DNA from: Natronospira elongata
GTDB lineage: Bacteria; Pseudomonadota; Gammaproteobacteria; Natronospirales; Natronospiraceae
NCBI RefSeq assembly: GCF_034931365.1
Contig: NZ_JAYGII010000003.1
Span: 62,001-126,000 of the forward strand
Length of the DNA stretch: 64,000 bases
Direction of reading: 5' to 3'
The notes under the pieces were generated by a model, which was not told where the DNA came from, searched no databases, and saw only the letters and a program-made list of their open reading frames with translations. Position 1 is the first letter of the stretch. The number at the start of each line of letters is the position of its first letter. Shown in pieces: positions 50,096 to 59,041 of this stretch. A program made the translations under genes and the position numbers.

Positions 50096-50592
50096 GGATT
50101 GCACTCCTCGCGCGTAACGCTGGTCCGGCCGGTGCGATTGAGCCGGATTTGCCTGACCTGGTCCCCCGTACAATTTGGGATCCGATGCTCGATATTCAGG
50201 CTATCAGTGACCGCGCCATTACCGAGAAAGGTTACAAGGCTCTTCCCGTCATCTTCGATCATGTTGGGCTCACCGGTCGGCGCCGACCAGACCCGCAACA
50301 CATTGCCATAATCGCCTGGCTCGCCTTCGATCAGGATCCAGCCGCTGGCCCAGTCATTGCCACTGCCTGCACAGGTATCTTCGTCGGTACTGCGGCAGAG
50401 GGTCACAAGCCCACCGCGGCGAATGGCCTCGGAACGGGCCATGGTCACGGCGGTAACGAAGTCGTTGACCTGCGCTGTGACGCGATTATTCTGGACCATG
50501 GCGATAAAGCTGGGCGTCGCCAGGGCAATCACGGTCGCCGCCACTGCCACGGTGATAATCAGTTCCAGCAATGTAAAGCCGTTTTGTTTCAT
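50092..50592 (-). CDS. fimT: Pseudopilin FimT/GspH-like
   Basis: 166 residues with the short leader MKQNG|FTLLELIITVAVAATVIALA, Glu at +5 and a C-terminal GspH/FimT domain (SEAIRRGGLVTLCRSTDEDTC, WASGWILIEG, VRQIRLNRTGR). In some bacteria FimT binds DNA during natural transformation through a C-terminal Arg-rich region; here the end (IRLNRTGRTSVTREE) has three Arg, so such a role is possible. It is first gene of the minor pilin operon and divergent from gshA. Longer upstream frames overlap gshA and are rejected. Confidence 0.9.
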   Translation of the reverse strand: MKQNGFTLLELIITVAVAATVIALATPSFIAMVQNNRVTAQVNDFVTAVTMARSEAIRRGGLVTLCRSTDEDTCAGSGNDWASGWILIEGEPGDYGNVLRVWSAPTGEPNMIEDDGKSLVTFLGNGAVTDSLNIEHRIPNCTGDQVRQIRLNRTGRTSVTREECNP

Positions 50593-50764
50593 GAGACCTA
50601 CTCTATTCAATGGCCAGCGGTTTTCAGCACCTGCCTCAACGGGCGGGACGAAAATCCCGACAAGTGGGTCAACACTCCCACGGTCGCCGTCCGTCGGCGC
50701 TTGACGGCCCGTTTCGCGCGCCCGATCATTGCAGGCCCCTAAGCCCGCTACCGAGGAGACCGTG

Positions 50765-52336
50765 GTGCCTGATCGCGTCGAGAAACGCCTGTCCCGCCTG
50801 CGAAAACAAGGCTGCATCAGCTGCCTGCGAAATGGCCGTCACGGGATAGAAAAGGAAAGCCTCCGTGTCACCGGCGAGGGCCGGATCGCGCTGTCTCCCC
50901 ACCCGAATTCCCTGGGTGCCGCGCTTACCCACCCCTACATTACCACGGACTACAGCGAGGCTCTGCTGGAATTCGTCACGCCCCCGTTTGCGGATGTCAG
51001 CGAAACCCTGGCCCATCTTCAGGATTTGCACAGCTTCACCGCCCGCGTCCTGGCCCGCCAGGAAGAGATGCTGTGGGCCACCAGCATGCCCTGCGCCATC
51101 GGCGGTGATGAGGGCATCCCCATTGCCGAGTACGGCCGTTCGAACGGTGGATGGATGCGCCATGTCTATCGGCGGGGTCTGGCCTATCGCTACGGGCGGG
51201 CGATGCAGGTGATCTCGGGCGTGCACTACAACTTCTCTCTGCCACAGCGATTCTGGCAGCTTTTTGCCAACTCCGATGATGCCGGGGTCTTGCGGAACCA
51301 TCGTGACATCTATTATTTCGGTCTGATCCGCAACTTCCAGCGCTCCGGCTGGCTGATCCCCTTCCTGTTCGGTGTCTCACCGGCGGTGTGCAAGTCTTTC
51401 CTGCAAGGCCGCAGCAGTCACTTCGAGGAGTTCGACGACCACACCCTGTTCGAACCCTGGGGCACCGCGCTGCGGATGAGCGACATCGGTTACAAGAACA
51501 AGAACCAGGCCGGACTGGGCATCTCCTACAGCGACCTGGAGAGCTACACCCGCTCGCTTGAGCGGGCCACACGAACCCCGGACCCGGAATACGAGCGGGT
51601 CGGCACCAAGGACAATGGGCAATGGCGGCAGCTCAATTGCAACCTGCTGCAGATCGAGAACGAATACTACTCCTTCATCCGGCCCAAGCAGAATGCCCGG
51701 CCCGGGGAACGGCCGGTGACGGCCTTGCGTGAACGAGGGGTGGAATATATCGAGGTCCGTGCCCTGGACGTGAGTGCCTTCGACCCTTTGGGAGTAGACG
51801 AGAGCCAGCTCCGTTTCGTGGAGGCCTTTCTGATCTATTGCCTACTGCAGGAGAGCCCACCGCTGAGCGAGGAAGAAGAACGAGAGATCGACGTCAACCA
51901 GCAGCGAGTGGCCTGCCGGGGTCGCCAACCGGGGCTGGAGCTGCTCCGGGATGGTCGAGCGGTGCGCCTGAGCGAATGGACCCGGGAGATTCTGGACGGC
52001 ATGATCGGGGTCTGTGAGCTGCTGGATGCCAATCACGGACAGGGCCGATACCAGGCGGCGCTCAAGGCCCAGCAAGACAAGCTGGCCAACCCCGATCTGA
52101 CCCCGTCAGCGAGGATGCTGCGGGAGATGCGTGAACATGGGGAGGGCTTTTTCGACTATGCCCACCGTCTCAGCCGCCAGGCCATGGAACATCACCTGGC
52201 ACAGCCCTTGAGCCGCGAACGGGAGGCGGAGCTGACACGCTTGGCGGAAGAGTCCCTGGCGGCTCAGGCCCGGCGAGAAGCCGAGGATGACGTGGATTTC
52301 GAAACCTACGTTCGGCGTTATTTCGAGACGGCGTGA
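50765..52336 (+). CDS. gshA: Glutamate-cysteine ligase
   Basis: 523 residues, the length of the E. coli-type (class I) enzyme that joins Glu and Cys as the first step of glutathione synthesis. Conserved segments include GIEKESLRV, TDYSEALLEFVTPP, the SGVHYNFSLP metal/substrate region, and EYIEVRALDVSAFDPLGV. Two GTG codons compete for the start; GTG 50765 has GAGGAG six bases upstream, GTG 50762 only three. It stands alone, divergent from fimT. Confidence 0.95.
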   Translation: MPDRVEKRLSRLRKQGCISCLRNGRHGIEKESLRVTGEGRIALSPHPNSLGAALTHPYITTDYSEALLEFVTPPFADVSETLAHLQDLHSFTARVLARQEEMLWATSMPCAIGGDEGIPIAEYGRSNGGWMRHVYRRGLAYRYGRAMQVISGVHYNFSLPQRFWQLFANSDDAGVLRNHRDIYYFGLIRNFQRSGWLIPFLFGVSPAVCKSFLQGRSSHFEEFDDHTLFEPWGTALRMSDIGYKNKNQAGLGISYSDLESYTRSLERATRTPDPEYERVGTKDNGQWRQLNCNLLQIENEYYSFIRPKQNARPGERPVTALRERGVEYIEVRALDVSAFDPLGVDESQLRFVEAFLIYCLLQESPPLSEEEEREIDVNQQRVACRGRQPGLELLRDGRAVRLSEWTREILDGMIGVCELLDANHGQGRYQAALKAQQDKLANPDLTPSARMLREMREHGEGFFDYAHRLSRQAMEHHLAQPLSREREAELTRLAEESLAAQARREAEDDVDFETYVRRYFETA

Positions 52337-52561
52337 AGAGTTCAGACATGAGCAAACCCACCCGGTCCGGAGCCTACCTTGGGTGGTGATCACCTGGGCC
52401 GTGCTAGCGGAGGGATTGGTTCAGTCTTATGCCTTGGTGCCATCCGGAGGCTTTTGATCGCGAATATATCCGCGATTTCAGCGGCCAAATCGAAGGCAAT
52501 CAGCTCATCCCTTTGAAAGCATCCTCAGCGAGCACGGCCGAGGTGACCTCAACCAACGGTA
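52337..52561. other. Non-coding stretch between gshA and the MITE-like element
   Basis: 225 bases with no supportable gene. It contains a palindrome CGCGAATATATCCGCG-like site (around 52458-52473) and unremarkable flanks. The ORFs here are short and lack ribosome-binding sites. Confidence 0.5.
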
Positions 52562-52775
52562 GGCCTAGGTGGCGACAGGCCTTTCCAAAACTGTGTGAGC
52601 CAGGGTGAGGCAAGACCGATGGTCCGGTGGACCATCGCAGCTTGCCGAACGCCCGCAAAGGGATGTGCGGACTGGACCGGGAGGCGGAGCAGGAATGCGC
52701 AGCCTTCCGGGCGAACCCAGAGCCTACATGGATGTATTAACGGCGTTCTTGGAAAGGCCTGTCGCCACCTAGGCC
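52562..52775. mobile_element. MITE-like element with perfect 27-bp terminal inverted repeats
   Basis: 52562-52588 (GGCCTAGGTGGCGACAGGCC then TTTCCAA) is the exact reverse complement of 52749-52775. The 160-base interior contains a perfect 9-bp hairpin CGATGGTCC-GGT-GGACCATCG (52617-52637) and GC-rich stretches that could fold further. No transposase is encoded and no clear target duplication is visible. I have the impression that such TACATGGATGTATT-type segments recur in halophilic gammaproteobacteria, but cannot verify. A structured RNA repeat is the alternative. Confidence 0.75.
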
Positions 52776-52865
52776 GGAACGCCACCCGTCACCGACATCG
52801 AAGGGCACTAACCCAATCGAAGCCAGCCGCCGAAGCAACCCGAACAAACACCAACTCCCAAAAGC

Positions 52866-53612
52866 CTACTCCCGATCCCGCCGCCGACGAGGCGCGGAGC
52901 CGCGGCCTTCGACGGCGCTGAGGATGCCGCGGAAAATATTGACCTCGTTGCGGTCAGGCGTGGCGCGGGCAAAGAAGCGGCGGATGCGGCGCATCAACTG
53001 ACGGGGATTGTTCGGGTCCAGAAAGCCAATCTCCAGCAAGACCTGCTCGAAGTGGTCGTAGAGCTGCTCCAGCTCCCCGGCCGTGGCGTAGGGCTGATTG
53101 CGACCGCCCGTTTCCGGCAAGGCGCCGTCAATGGCAGCCATGCGCAATTCGTAGCACATCACCTGAACCGCCGCGGCAATATTCAGTGAACTGTAGTCCG
53201 GATTGGCCGGGATATGCAGCAGGCGATGGCAGCGGTCCAGCTCCTCATTGGTCAGTCCGGTCCGCTCACGGCCAAACAGCAGCGCGGCCCTGGCCCCGTC
53301 GGGCAGGGCCATGACCTGATTCACCGCCTCCCGAGGCCCCACCGGCTCCGCGCCGAGGCGCCGGGTGCGGGCACTTGCGCCCACGACAAGCTCGCAATCG
53401 GCAATGGCCTCGTCCAGGCTGTCCACTATGCGGGCCCCGGCAAGCACATCGTCGGCACCGGAGGCCCGGGCGCGGGCCTCATCATCCGGGGGATGGCGGG
53501 GCGAGACCAGCACCAGATCGTGCAGGCCCATGGTTTTCATGGCCCGGGCGGCCGAACCGATATTGCCGGGATGCGTGGTTCCCACCAGTACGATGCGCGT
53601 ATTCAATTGCAA
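52866..53612 (-). CDS. trmJ: tRNA (cytidine/uridine-2'-O-)-methyltransferase TrmJ
   Basis: 248 residues of the SPOUT class that 2'-O-methylates position 32 of tRNA anticodon loops. Motifs: VLVGTTHPGNIGSAARAMKTMG at the N-terminus (motif 1), ALLFGRERTGLTNEEL (motif 2) and SSLNIAAAVQVMCYELRMAA (motif 3, the knot). The C-terminal 80 residues are the TrmJ-specific dimer extension. A TTG at 53612, eight bases after AGAGGA, is the best start; any ATG would add a sequence not seen in the family. It is divergent from suhB, as is typical in gammaproteobacteria. Confidence 0.93.
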   Translation of the reverse strand: MQLNTRIVLVGTTHPGNIGSAARAMKTMGLHDLVLVSPRHPPDDEARARASGADDVLAGARIVDSLDEAIADCELVVGASARTRRLGAEPVGPREAVNQVMALPDGARAALLFGRERTGLTNEELDRCHRLLHIPANPDYSSLNIAAAVQVMCYELRMAAIDGALPETGGRNQPYATAGELEQLYDHFEQVLLEIGFLDPNNPRQLMRRIRRFFARATPDRNEVNIFRGILSAVEGRGSAPRRRRDRE

Positions 53613-53742
53613 GCGTCTTTTCCTCTCAGCGACGGGAATACCGGGATGGCGGCGCGGCCTATGGTATCCTACCCGGCTTCCTGACCCCAGCAAGCCGTCC
53701 GATCTGGGGTATTAACAAGTCCAAGATGGAGGCCGGGAGCCC

Positions 53743-54540
53743 ATGCACCCGTTTCTGAATATTGCCGTCCGTGCCGCTCGCAGCGCTGGCGACCAGATCA
53801 TCCGCCGGATGGCGGACCGGGATTCCCTGAACGTGGCCAGCAAGAAGCGCAATGACTTCGTCAGCGAAGTGGACCATGAGGCGGAAGAGATCATCATCAA
53901 CAGCATCCGCCGTCACCATCGGGACCATGCCTTTCTCGCCGAAGAGCGAGGCCAGGAAGGTGATTCGGACCATGTCTGGATCATCGATCCCCTGGACGGG
54001 ACCACCAACTACCTCCACGGACTGCCGGTTTTTGCTGTCTCCATTGCTCACCAGTACAAGGGTCGGCTGGAGCACGGGGTCATCTACGATCCCATCCGAC
54101 AGGAACTGTTCACCGCCAGCCGCGGCTCGGGGGCCTTCCTGGATGACCGGCGGATTCGTGTCTCCGGGCGCAAGGATCTGAACGGCGCCCTGATCGGCAC
54201 CGGATTCCCCTTCACCGACCACCGCTATCTGGACGAGTACATGGCCATGTTCCGCGCCGTGGTCGAGAAAACCGCGGGCATCCGCCGGCCCGGGGCCGCC
54301 GCCATCGACCTGGCCTGGCTTGCAGCCGGGCGCATCGACGGCTTCTGGGAAATGGGCCTGAAGCCCTGGGACATGGCCGCCGGCGCCCTGCTCATCCGCG
54401 AGGCGGGTGGCATTGTCGGCACCCTCTCCGGCGGTACGGATTACCTCAAGACCGGCCACATCCTCGCCGGCAATCCCAAGGTCTTTGCCGCCCTCGGCCG
54501 CTTGATTCAACCGCATCTGCCGGCGGAGATGAAAAAGTAG
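53743..54540 (+). CDS. suhB: Inositol-1-monophosphatase SuhB
   Basis: 265 residues with the family metal motifs AEERG (66-70), WIIDPLDGTTNYLHG (79-93) and WEMGLKPWDMAAGALLIREAGG near 204-225. It hydrolyses inositol phosphates and, as SuhB, also takes part in the rRNA antitermination complex in E. coli. Start MHPFLNIAVRAAR is the usual one. A strong terminator framed by short repeats follows. Confidence 0.95.
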   Translation: MHPFLNIAVRAARSAGDQIIRRMADRDSLNVASKKRNDFVSEVDHEAEEIIINSIRRHHRDHAFLAEERGQEGDSDHVWIIDPLDGTTNYLHGLPVFAVSIAHQYKGRLEHGVIYDPIRQELFTASRGSGAFLDDRRIRVSGRKDLNGALIGTGFPFTDHRYLDEYMAMFRAVVEKTAGIRRPGAAAIDLAWLAAGRIDGFWEMGLKPWDMAAGALLIREAGGIVGTLSGGTDYLKTGHILAGNPKVFAALGRLIQPHLPAEMKK

Positions 54541-54641
54541 TGCTGAGTGCTGAGTGCTGAGTGAAAAAAGCCCGGTTCCTGGCGGAACCGGGCTTTTTTT
54601 CTTTGCACTTCGTACTCAGAACTCAGTACTCGGTACTTGTC
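54541..54641. terminator. Bidirectional terminator framed by short-unit repeats
   Basis: Terminator stem AAAAAAGCCCGGTTCC / GGAACCGGGCTTTTTT (about 54564-54599) between suhB and secF. On its left TGCTGAGTGCTGAGTGCTGAGTG (three GTGCTGA units, 54541-54563) and on its right the roughly inverted CGTACTCAGAACTCAGTACTCGG (54607-54636). The repeats extend the hairpin on both sides. Confidence 0.88.
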
Positions 54642-54642
54642 T

Positions 54643-55635
54643 TCACGGCTGGAAGGGCACGCTTTCCGTGTTCTCGTGATCCTCGCCTTCCTTCTTGGGC
54701 GGCAGGAGATCCTCGCGATTGAGATTGGTGACAATCAGGGTCGTACCGGCGATGTAAATGGATGAGTAAGTACCCACGATCACGCCGACAGTCAGGGCCA
54801 GGGCAAAGCCATAGATCACCTCGCCGCCGAAATTGAGCAGTGAGAGCAATACCAGCAGGGTGGTACCACTGGTCACCACGGTCCGTGAGAGCATTTGGTT
54901 GACGGAACGGTTGACCACATCAACCGCATCGGCCTTGCGCATCTTGGGGAAGTTCTCTCGCACGCGGTCGAAGAGCACGATGGTGTCATTGAGCGAGTAG
55001 CCAATCACCGCCAGGATGGCCGCCAGCACGCTGAGATCAAACTGGATCTGGGTCACGGAAAAGATGCCGAGCACGATAATGACATCATGAACCAGACAGG
55101 CAATGGCGCCCGGCGCCATCTTGTACTGGAAGCGGAAGGCGACATAGATCAGGATGCCAATGAGGGCAAACAGTACCGCCAGCGCACCCTGCTCCACCAG
55201 CTCGGCACCCACCTGAGGCCCAACGAACTCCACCCGGCGCATATCCACTTCCGGGTTCTGATCCCGCAGCACCGAAAGGACATGATCACTGACCATGGCC
55301 TGAGCCTCCACGGCATCATCGGCCTGCGGATCATCCACGCCCCCGGCTTCCGGTCCCAGACGAATGAGGATCTCCCGTTCGGTACCGAAGGTGGTGACCA
55401 CGACTTCCTCGTAGCCGGCAGCCACCAGGGTTTCCCGAACAGTGGCAACGTCCTTGGCCTCGGGATAACCCACCTCAACGACGAAGCCGCCGGTGAAATC
55501 GATGCCGAAATTCAGCCCCTTGGTGGCCAGCGCCCCAATGGACAGCAGGATCAGCACAGCCGAGAGCACCAATGCGGGTATGCGCTTGCCACGGCCAACG
55601 AAATCGATCTTTGTGTCTTTCTTGATGATATCCAT
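54643..55635 (-). CDS. secF: Protein translocase subunit SecF
   Basis: 330 residues with six helices: start MDIIKKDTKIDFVGRGKR, the first helix PALVLSAVLILLSIGALAT, GLNFGIDFTGG (conserved D1 motif) and the later AVIGYSLNDTIVLFDRVREN and NQMLSRTVVTSGTTLLVLL motifs of the RND-like fold. With SecD and YajC it pulls translocating proteins into the periplasm using the proton motive force. It follows secD by nine bases. The short C-terminal tail is acidic. Confidence 0.97.
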   Translation of the reverse strand: MDIIKKDTKIDFVGRGKRIPALVLSAVLILLSIGALATKGLNFGIDFTGGFVVEVGYPEAKDVATVRETLVAAGYEEVVVTTFGTEREILIRLGPEAGGVDDPQADDAVEAQAMVSDHVLSVLRDQNPEVDMRRVEFVGPQVGAELVEQGALAVLFALIGILIYVAFRFQYKMAPGAIACLVHDVIIVLGIFSVTQIQFDLSVLAAILAVIGYSLNDTIVLFDRVRENFPKMRKADAVDVVNRSVNQMLSRTVVTSGTTLLVLLSLLNFGGEVIYGFALALTVGVIVGTYSSIYIAGTTLIVTNLNREDLLPPKKEGEDHENTESVPFQP

Positions 55636-55644
55636 GACTGACCT

Positions 55645-57501
55645 CTAAATGGCGAGCGACTGCACTTTCCGGCCGCCGTAAATCAGATTGATCACGGCGC
55701 GGGTGCCCAGAATGGCAGTGAACATGGAGCAGATGATGCCCAGCGACAGTGTCACGGCGAAACCTGCAATGGGGCCGGTGCCGAAGCTGAACAAGACCAC
55801 CGCCGCAATCAGGGTGGTGATGTTGGCATCGGCAATGGTCGAGAAGGCCTTCTCGTAACCGGCGTGGATCGCCGCCTGGGGTGTATTACCCGCTTTGATC
55901 TCCTCTCGTATTCGCTCGAAGATCAGCACATTGGCGTCCACCGCCATGCCCACGGTCAGCACGATCCCGGCGATGCCCGGCAGGGTCAGGGTGGCCTGCA
56001 AGGCAGATAGCAGCCCCACCACCATGACCAGGTTGAAGAACAGGGCGAGGTTGGCCACCAGACCGAAGACCTTGTAGTAGATCAGCATGAACAGAACCAC
56101 CAGCAGGAAACCGAAGCTGATGGCCATGATCCCGGCCTGGATGTTATCGGCCCCGAGGCTGGCGCCCACGGTGCGCTCCTCGATGATATCCACCGGTGCA
56201 GCGAGGGCACCGGCCCGGAGCAACAGTGCCAGATTGCGGGCCATCTCGCTGCTTTCCAGATTGGTGATGCGGAAGCGGCTGCCCAGGGTGGTCTGGATGG
56301 TGGCGATACTGATGATCTCTTCCACCTCGGTGCTTTCGCGGACTTCCTCGCCGTTCTCGATGCGGGTCTCGGTGACTCGCTCCCGGAAGACCACCGCCAT
56401 GCCACGCCCCACGTTCTGGCGGGTCACATCCGTCATGCGGCGACCACCCTGGGAATCAAGGGTCACATTGACCTGGGGCGCACCCGTTTCCGTGTCGAAG
56501 CCGGAACTGGCGCCGGTCAGCTGATCACCCGTGGCGATGACATCGCGCTTGGCCAATACGGGGAAGCCATCGCGATGCTGATACAACCGCGAGCCCACCG
56601 GCACACGCCCGGTTTCCTGGGCAAGATAGGGATCGTTGTCCTCGTCCACCAGACGGAATTCCAGCTGGGCCGTGGCCCCCAGGATGTCCTTGGCTCGGGT
56701 GGTGTCCTGGACACCCGGCAATTGAACCACGATGCGATCCGGGTTCTGGCGCTGCACCAGGGGCTCCGCCACACCCAGTTCGTCCACACGATTTCTCAGG
56801 GTGGTCCGGTTCTGCTCCAGGGCGTTGCGCTTGGCCTCTTCCAACTCATCGTCACTGATGCGGACGCGGATGGCGTCTTCCGCATCCATTGCCGTGACTT
56901 CCAGCTCGGGGAATTCACTGCGGATGCGGCGGATGGCCGACTCACGTTCCCCGGCGTCCCGCAGCCGCACCACGACGCCCTGATCCTCGTGCTCCGTGCC
57001 CGTGAAGCGCAGACGGGCATCTCGAAGCAGGTTGCGGACATTGCCGTCCACACGTTCCACCTCCTGCTCACGGACTGCGTCCATGTCCACCTGCAAGAGG
57101 AAGTGCACACCACCACGCAAATCCAGGCCCAGGTTCAGCGTCTTGAACCCCAGCTCCCGCATCCAGTCCGGCATGGCCGGCGCCTGATGAACCGCGACGA
57201 CGAAATCCCGGCCCAGCTCGGCACGAAGTCTGAGCTGAACCCGATCCTGCTCATCGCTGTTGGCAAAGCGCAGCACAAGCTGGCCTTCCTCCATGCCATA
57301 GCGATGAGGCATGGGCTCATCGTATTCTTCCAGGATGGAGAGGATGCGCTCTACGGCCTGCTCGTTGAGTTCGGCCCGGTCGGTGCCGGAAACCTGAACC
57401 GAGGGATCCTCGCCAAACAGATTGGGCATGGCCAGGGCGCAGCCCACCGCCAGCACGACGACGACGAGCAGATTTTTCCAGGCGGGAAATTTATTGATCA
57501 T
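55645..57501 (-). CDS. secD: Protein translocase subunit SecD
   Basis: 618 residues: N-terminal helix (WKNLLVVVVLAVGCALAMPNLFG), large periplasmic domain with P1 head containing LGLDLRGGVHFLLQVD and later VVQLPGVQDTTRAKDILG, then six helices with FGFLLVVLFMLIYYKVFG and LTVGMAVDANVLIFERIREE. Both Asp and Arg residues used for proton coupling are in place in these motifs. It is in the operon queA-tgt-yajC-secD-secF. Confidence 0.97.
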   Translation of the reverse strand: MINKFPAWKNLLVVVVLAVGCALAMPNLFGEDPSVQVSGTDRAELNEQAVERILSILEEYDEPMPHRYGMEEGQLVLRFANSDEQDRVQLRLRAELGRDFVVAVHQAPAMPDWMRELGFKTLNLGLDLRGGVHFLLQVDMDAVREQEVERVDGNVRNLLRDARLRFTGTEHEDQGVVVRLRDAGERESAIRRIRSEFPELEVTAMDAEDAIRVRISDDELEEAKRNALEQNRTTLRNRVDELGVAEPLVQRQNPDRIVVQLPGVQDTTRAKDILGATAQLEFRLVDEDNDPYLAQETGRVPVGSRLYQHRDGFPVLAKRDVIATGDQLTGASSGFDTETGAPQVNVTLDSQGGRRMTDVTRQNVGRGMAVVFRERVTETRIENGEEVRESTEVEEIISIATIQTTLGSRFRITNLESSEMARNLALLLRAGALAAPVDIIEERTVGASLGADNIQAGIMAISFGFLLVVLFMLIYYKVFGLVANLALFFNLVMVVGLLSALQATLTLPGIAGIVLTVGMAVDANVLIFERIREEIKAGNTPQAAIHAGYEKAFSTIADANITTLIAAVVLFSFGTGPIAGFAVTLSLGIICSMFTAILGTRAVINLIYGGRKVQSLAI

Positions 57502-57534
57502 GGCTTGCTGTCCGCATCGGCGACCGAGGCCGCA

Positions 57535-57864
57535 TTACTTGTCTTCAAAAGTCCCGTTGGGCACCAGTGAGCCCACGGCGTGGCGCTGGATATACAGCTT
57601 CTGGCCGCCACCCACATTGAGGGTCACAAACTGGTCGTCGACCTTCTCGATCTTGCCGAGGATGCCGCCCTGGGTCACCACCTCATCGCCTTCCTTGAGA
57701 CCGTCCACCATCTGGCGGTGTTCCTTCTGGCGCTTGGTCTGGGGACGGATTAGCAGAAAATAGAAAAGCACAATGATCAGGCCCATGAACATCAGGCTGA
57801 CCCAGGGGTTGCCCTCGGCGGCGCCCGCCTCTTGGGCATAGGCACTGGCAATGAAGAAATCCAT
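57535..57864 (-). CDS. yajC: Preprotein translocase subunit YajC
   Basis: 109 residues with one membrane helix (LMFMGLIIVLFYFLLIRPQTKRQKEH) near 25-45 and a C-terminal basic/beta region (GDEVVTQGGILGKIEKVDDQFVTLNV). It binds SecDF and AcrB-type proteins. It lies 33 bases upstream of secD. Confidence 0.97.
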   Translation of the reverse strand: MDFFIASAYAQEAGAAEGNPWVSLMFMGLIIVLFYFLLIRPQTKRQKEHRQMVDGLKEGDEVVTQGGILGKIEKVDDQFVTLNVGGGQKLYIQRHAVGSLVPNGTFEDK

Positions 57865-57913
57865 GTTTGAATCCTCGATTAAGTCACTTGAAAATTAGGG
57901 AATTTTTCGCCAG

Positions 57914-59041
57914 TCAGACGGGATTCTCCCGCAACGGCGGCACGGTTTTCCCCCGCTTCTCGTAGAAGTCCGCGACAAAATCCCCAAAGGTACCAGACTT
58001 GATCGCTTCCCGCATTCCCTGCATCAGTTTCTGGTAGTAGTGCAGATTGTGGATGGTATTGAGCCGGGCGGAGAGCACCTCACCGCATTTATCCAGGTGG
58101 CGGAGGTAGGCCCGGCTGTAATGGCGGCAGGTATAGCAGCCGCATTCCGGATCCAGCGGCCCGATATCATCCCGATGACGGGCATTGCGAATCTTGACGA
58201 TGCCCTCGTGGGTGAACAGGAAACCGGTACGGGCATTGCGGGTCGGCATGACGCAGTCAAACATGTCGATACCCCGACGCACGCACTCCACCAGGTCTTC
58301 GGGGGTGCCCACACCCATGAGATAGCGGGGCCGGTCCGCCGGCAACAGCGGGTCCAGGGCATCCAGCACCCGGTCCCGTTCCTCCTTGGTCTCCCCCACC
58401 GACAGTCCGCCGACGGCGTAGCCGTCAAAGCCGATCTCCAGCAGACCTTCCAGGGAACGGGCCCGCAAATCCGGATACATGCCGCCCTGCACGATACCGA
58501 AGAGGGCGGCGGGGTTGTCGCCGTGGGCGGTCCTGGAGCGCCGGGCCCAGCGCAGCGACAGCTCCATGGACTCCCGGGCCTGTTCCTCACTGGCGGGATA
58601 AGGCGTGCACTCGTCAAAGATCATGACGATGTCCGAGCCCAACTCCCGCTGCACCTGCATGGATTCTTCCGGGCCCAGGAAAACCCGCGCCCCGTCCACG
58701 GGCGAGGCGAACTCCACCCCGGCCTCGGTAATCTTGCGTCGCTCGGCCAGGCTGAAGACCTGAAAGCCCCCGGAATCGGTGAGAATCGGCCCCTGCCAGT
58801 TCATGAAGTCATGCAGATCCCCGTGTCGGCTGATGATCTCGGTCCCGGGGCGCAGCATCAGGTGAAAGGTATTACCCAGAATGATCTGGGCACCGAGATC
58901 CCGGAGCTCCTCGGGCAGCATGGCCTTGACGGTGCCATAGGTCCCCACCGGCATGAATGCCGGGGTGTCGATCTCGCCCCGCTCAAATCGCAGGCGGCCG
59001 GCCCGCGCCCTGCCCTCACGGCTGAATAGTTCGAATTTCAC
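57914..59041 (-). CDS. tgt: tRNA-guanine transglycosylase
   Basis: 375 residues. It swaps guanine 34 for preQ1 in tRNAs with GUN anticodons. Catalytic Asp elements are in ILTDSGGFQVFSL (nucleophile/base region) and GFLFTHEGIVKIRNARHRDD; the zinc site is CGCYTCRHYSRAYLRHL with a His further on. The ATG at 59041 overlaps the queA stop by four bases. The tgt-yajC junction is 50 bases. Confidence 0.98.
   Translation of the reverse strand: MKFELFSREGRARAGRLRFERGEIDTPAFMPVGTYGTVKAMLPEELRDLGAQIILGNTFHLMLRPGTEIISRHGDLHDFMNWQGPILTDSGGFQVFSLAERRKITEAGVEFASPVDGARVFLGPEESMQVQRELGSDIVMIFDECTPYPASEEQARESMELSLRWARRSRTAHGDNPAALFGIVQGGMYPDLRARSLEGLLEIGFDGYAVGGLSVGETKEERDRVLDALDPLLPADRPRYLMGVGTPEDLVECVRRGIDMFDCVMPTRNARTGFLFTHEGIVKIRNARHRDDIGPLDPECGCYTCRHYSRAYLRHLDKCGEVLSARLNTIHNLHYYQKLMQGMREAIKSGTFGDFVADFYEKRGKTVPPLRENPV

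Noticed and set aside
52595..52921. 108-residue frame inside the MITE-like element
   Set aside because: Lies in the inverted-repeat element, with no ribosome-binding site and no homologous feel.
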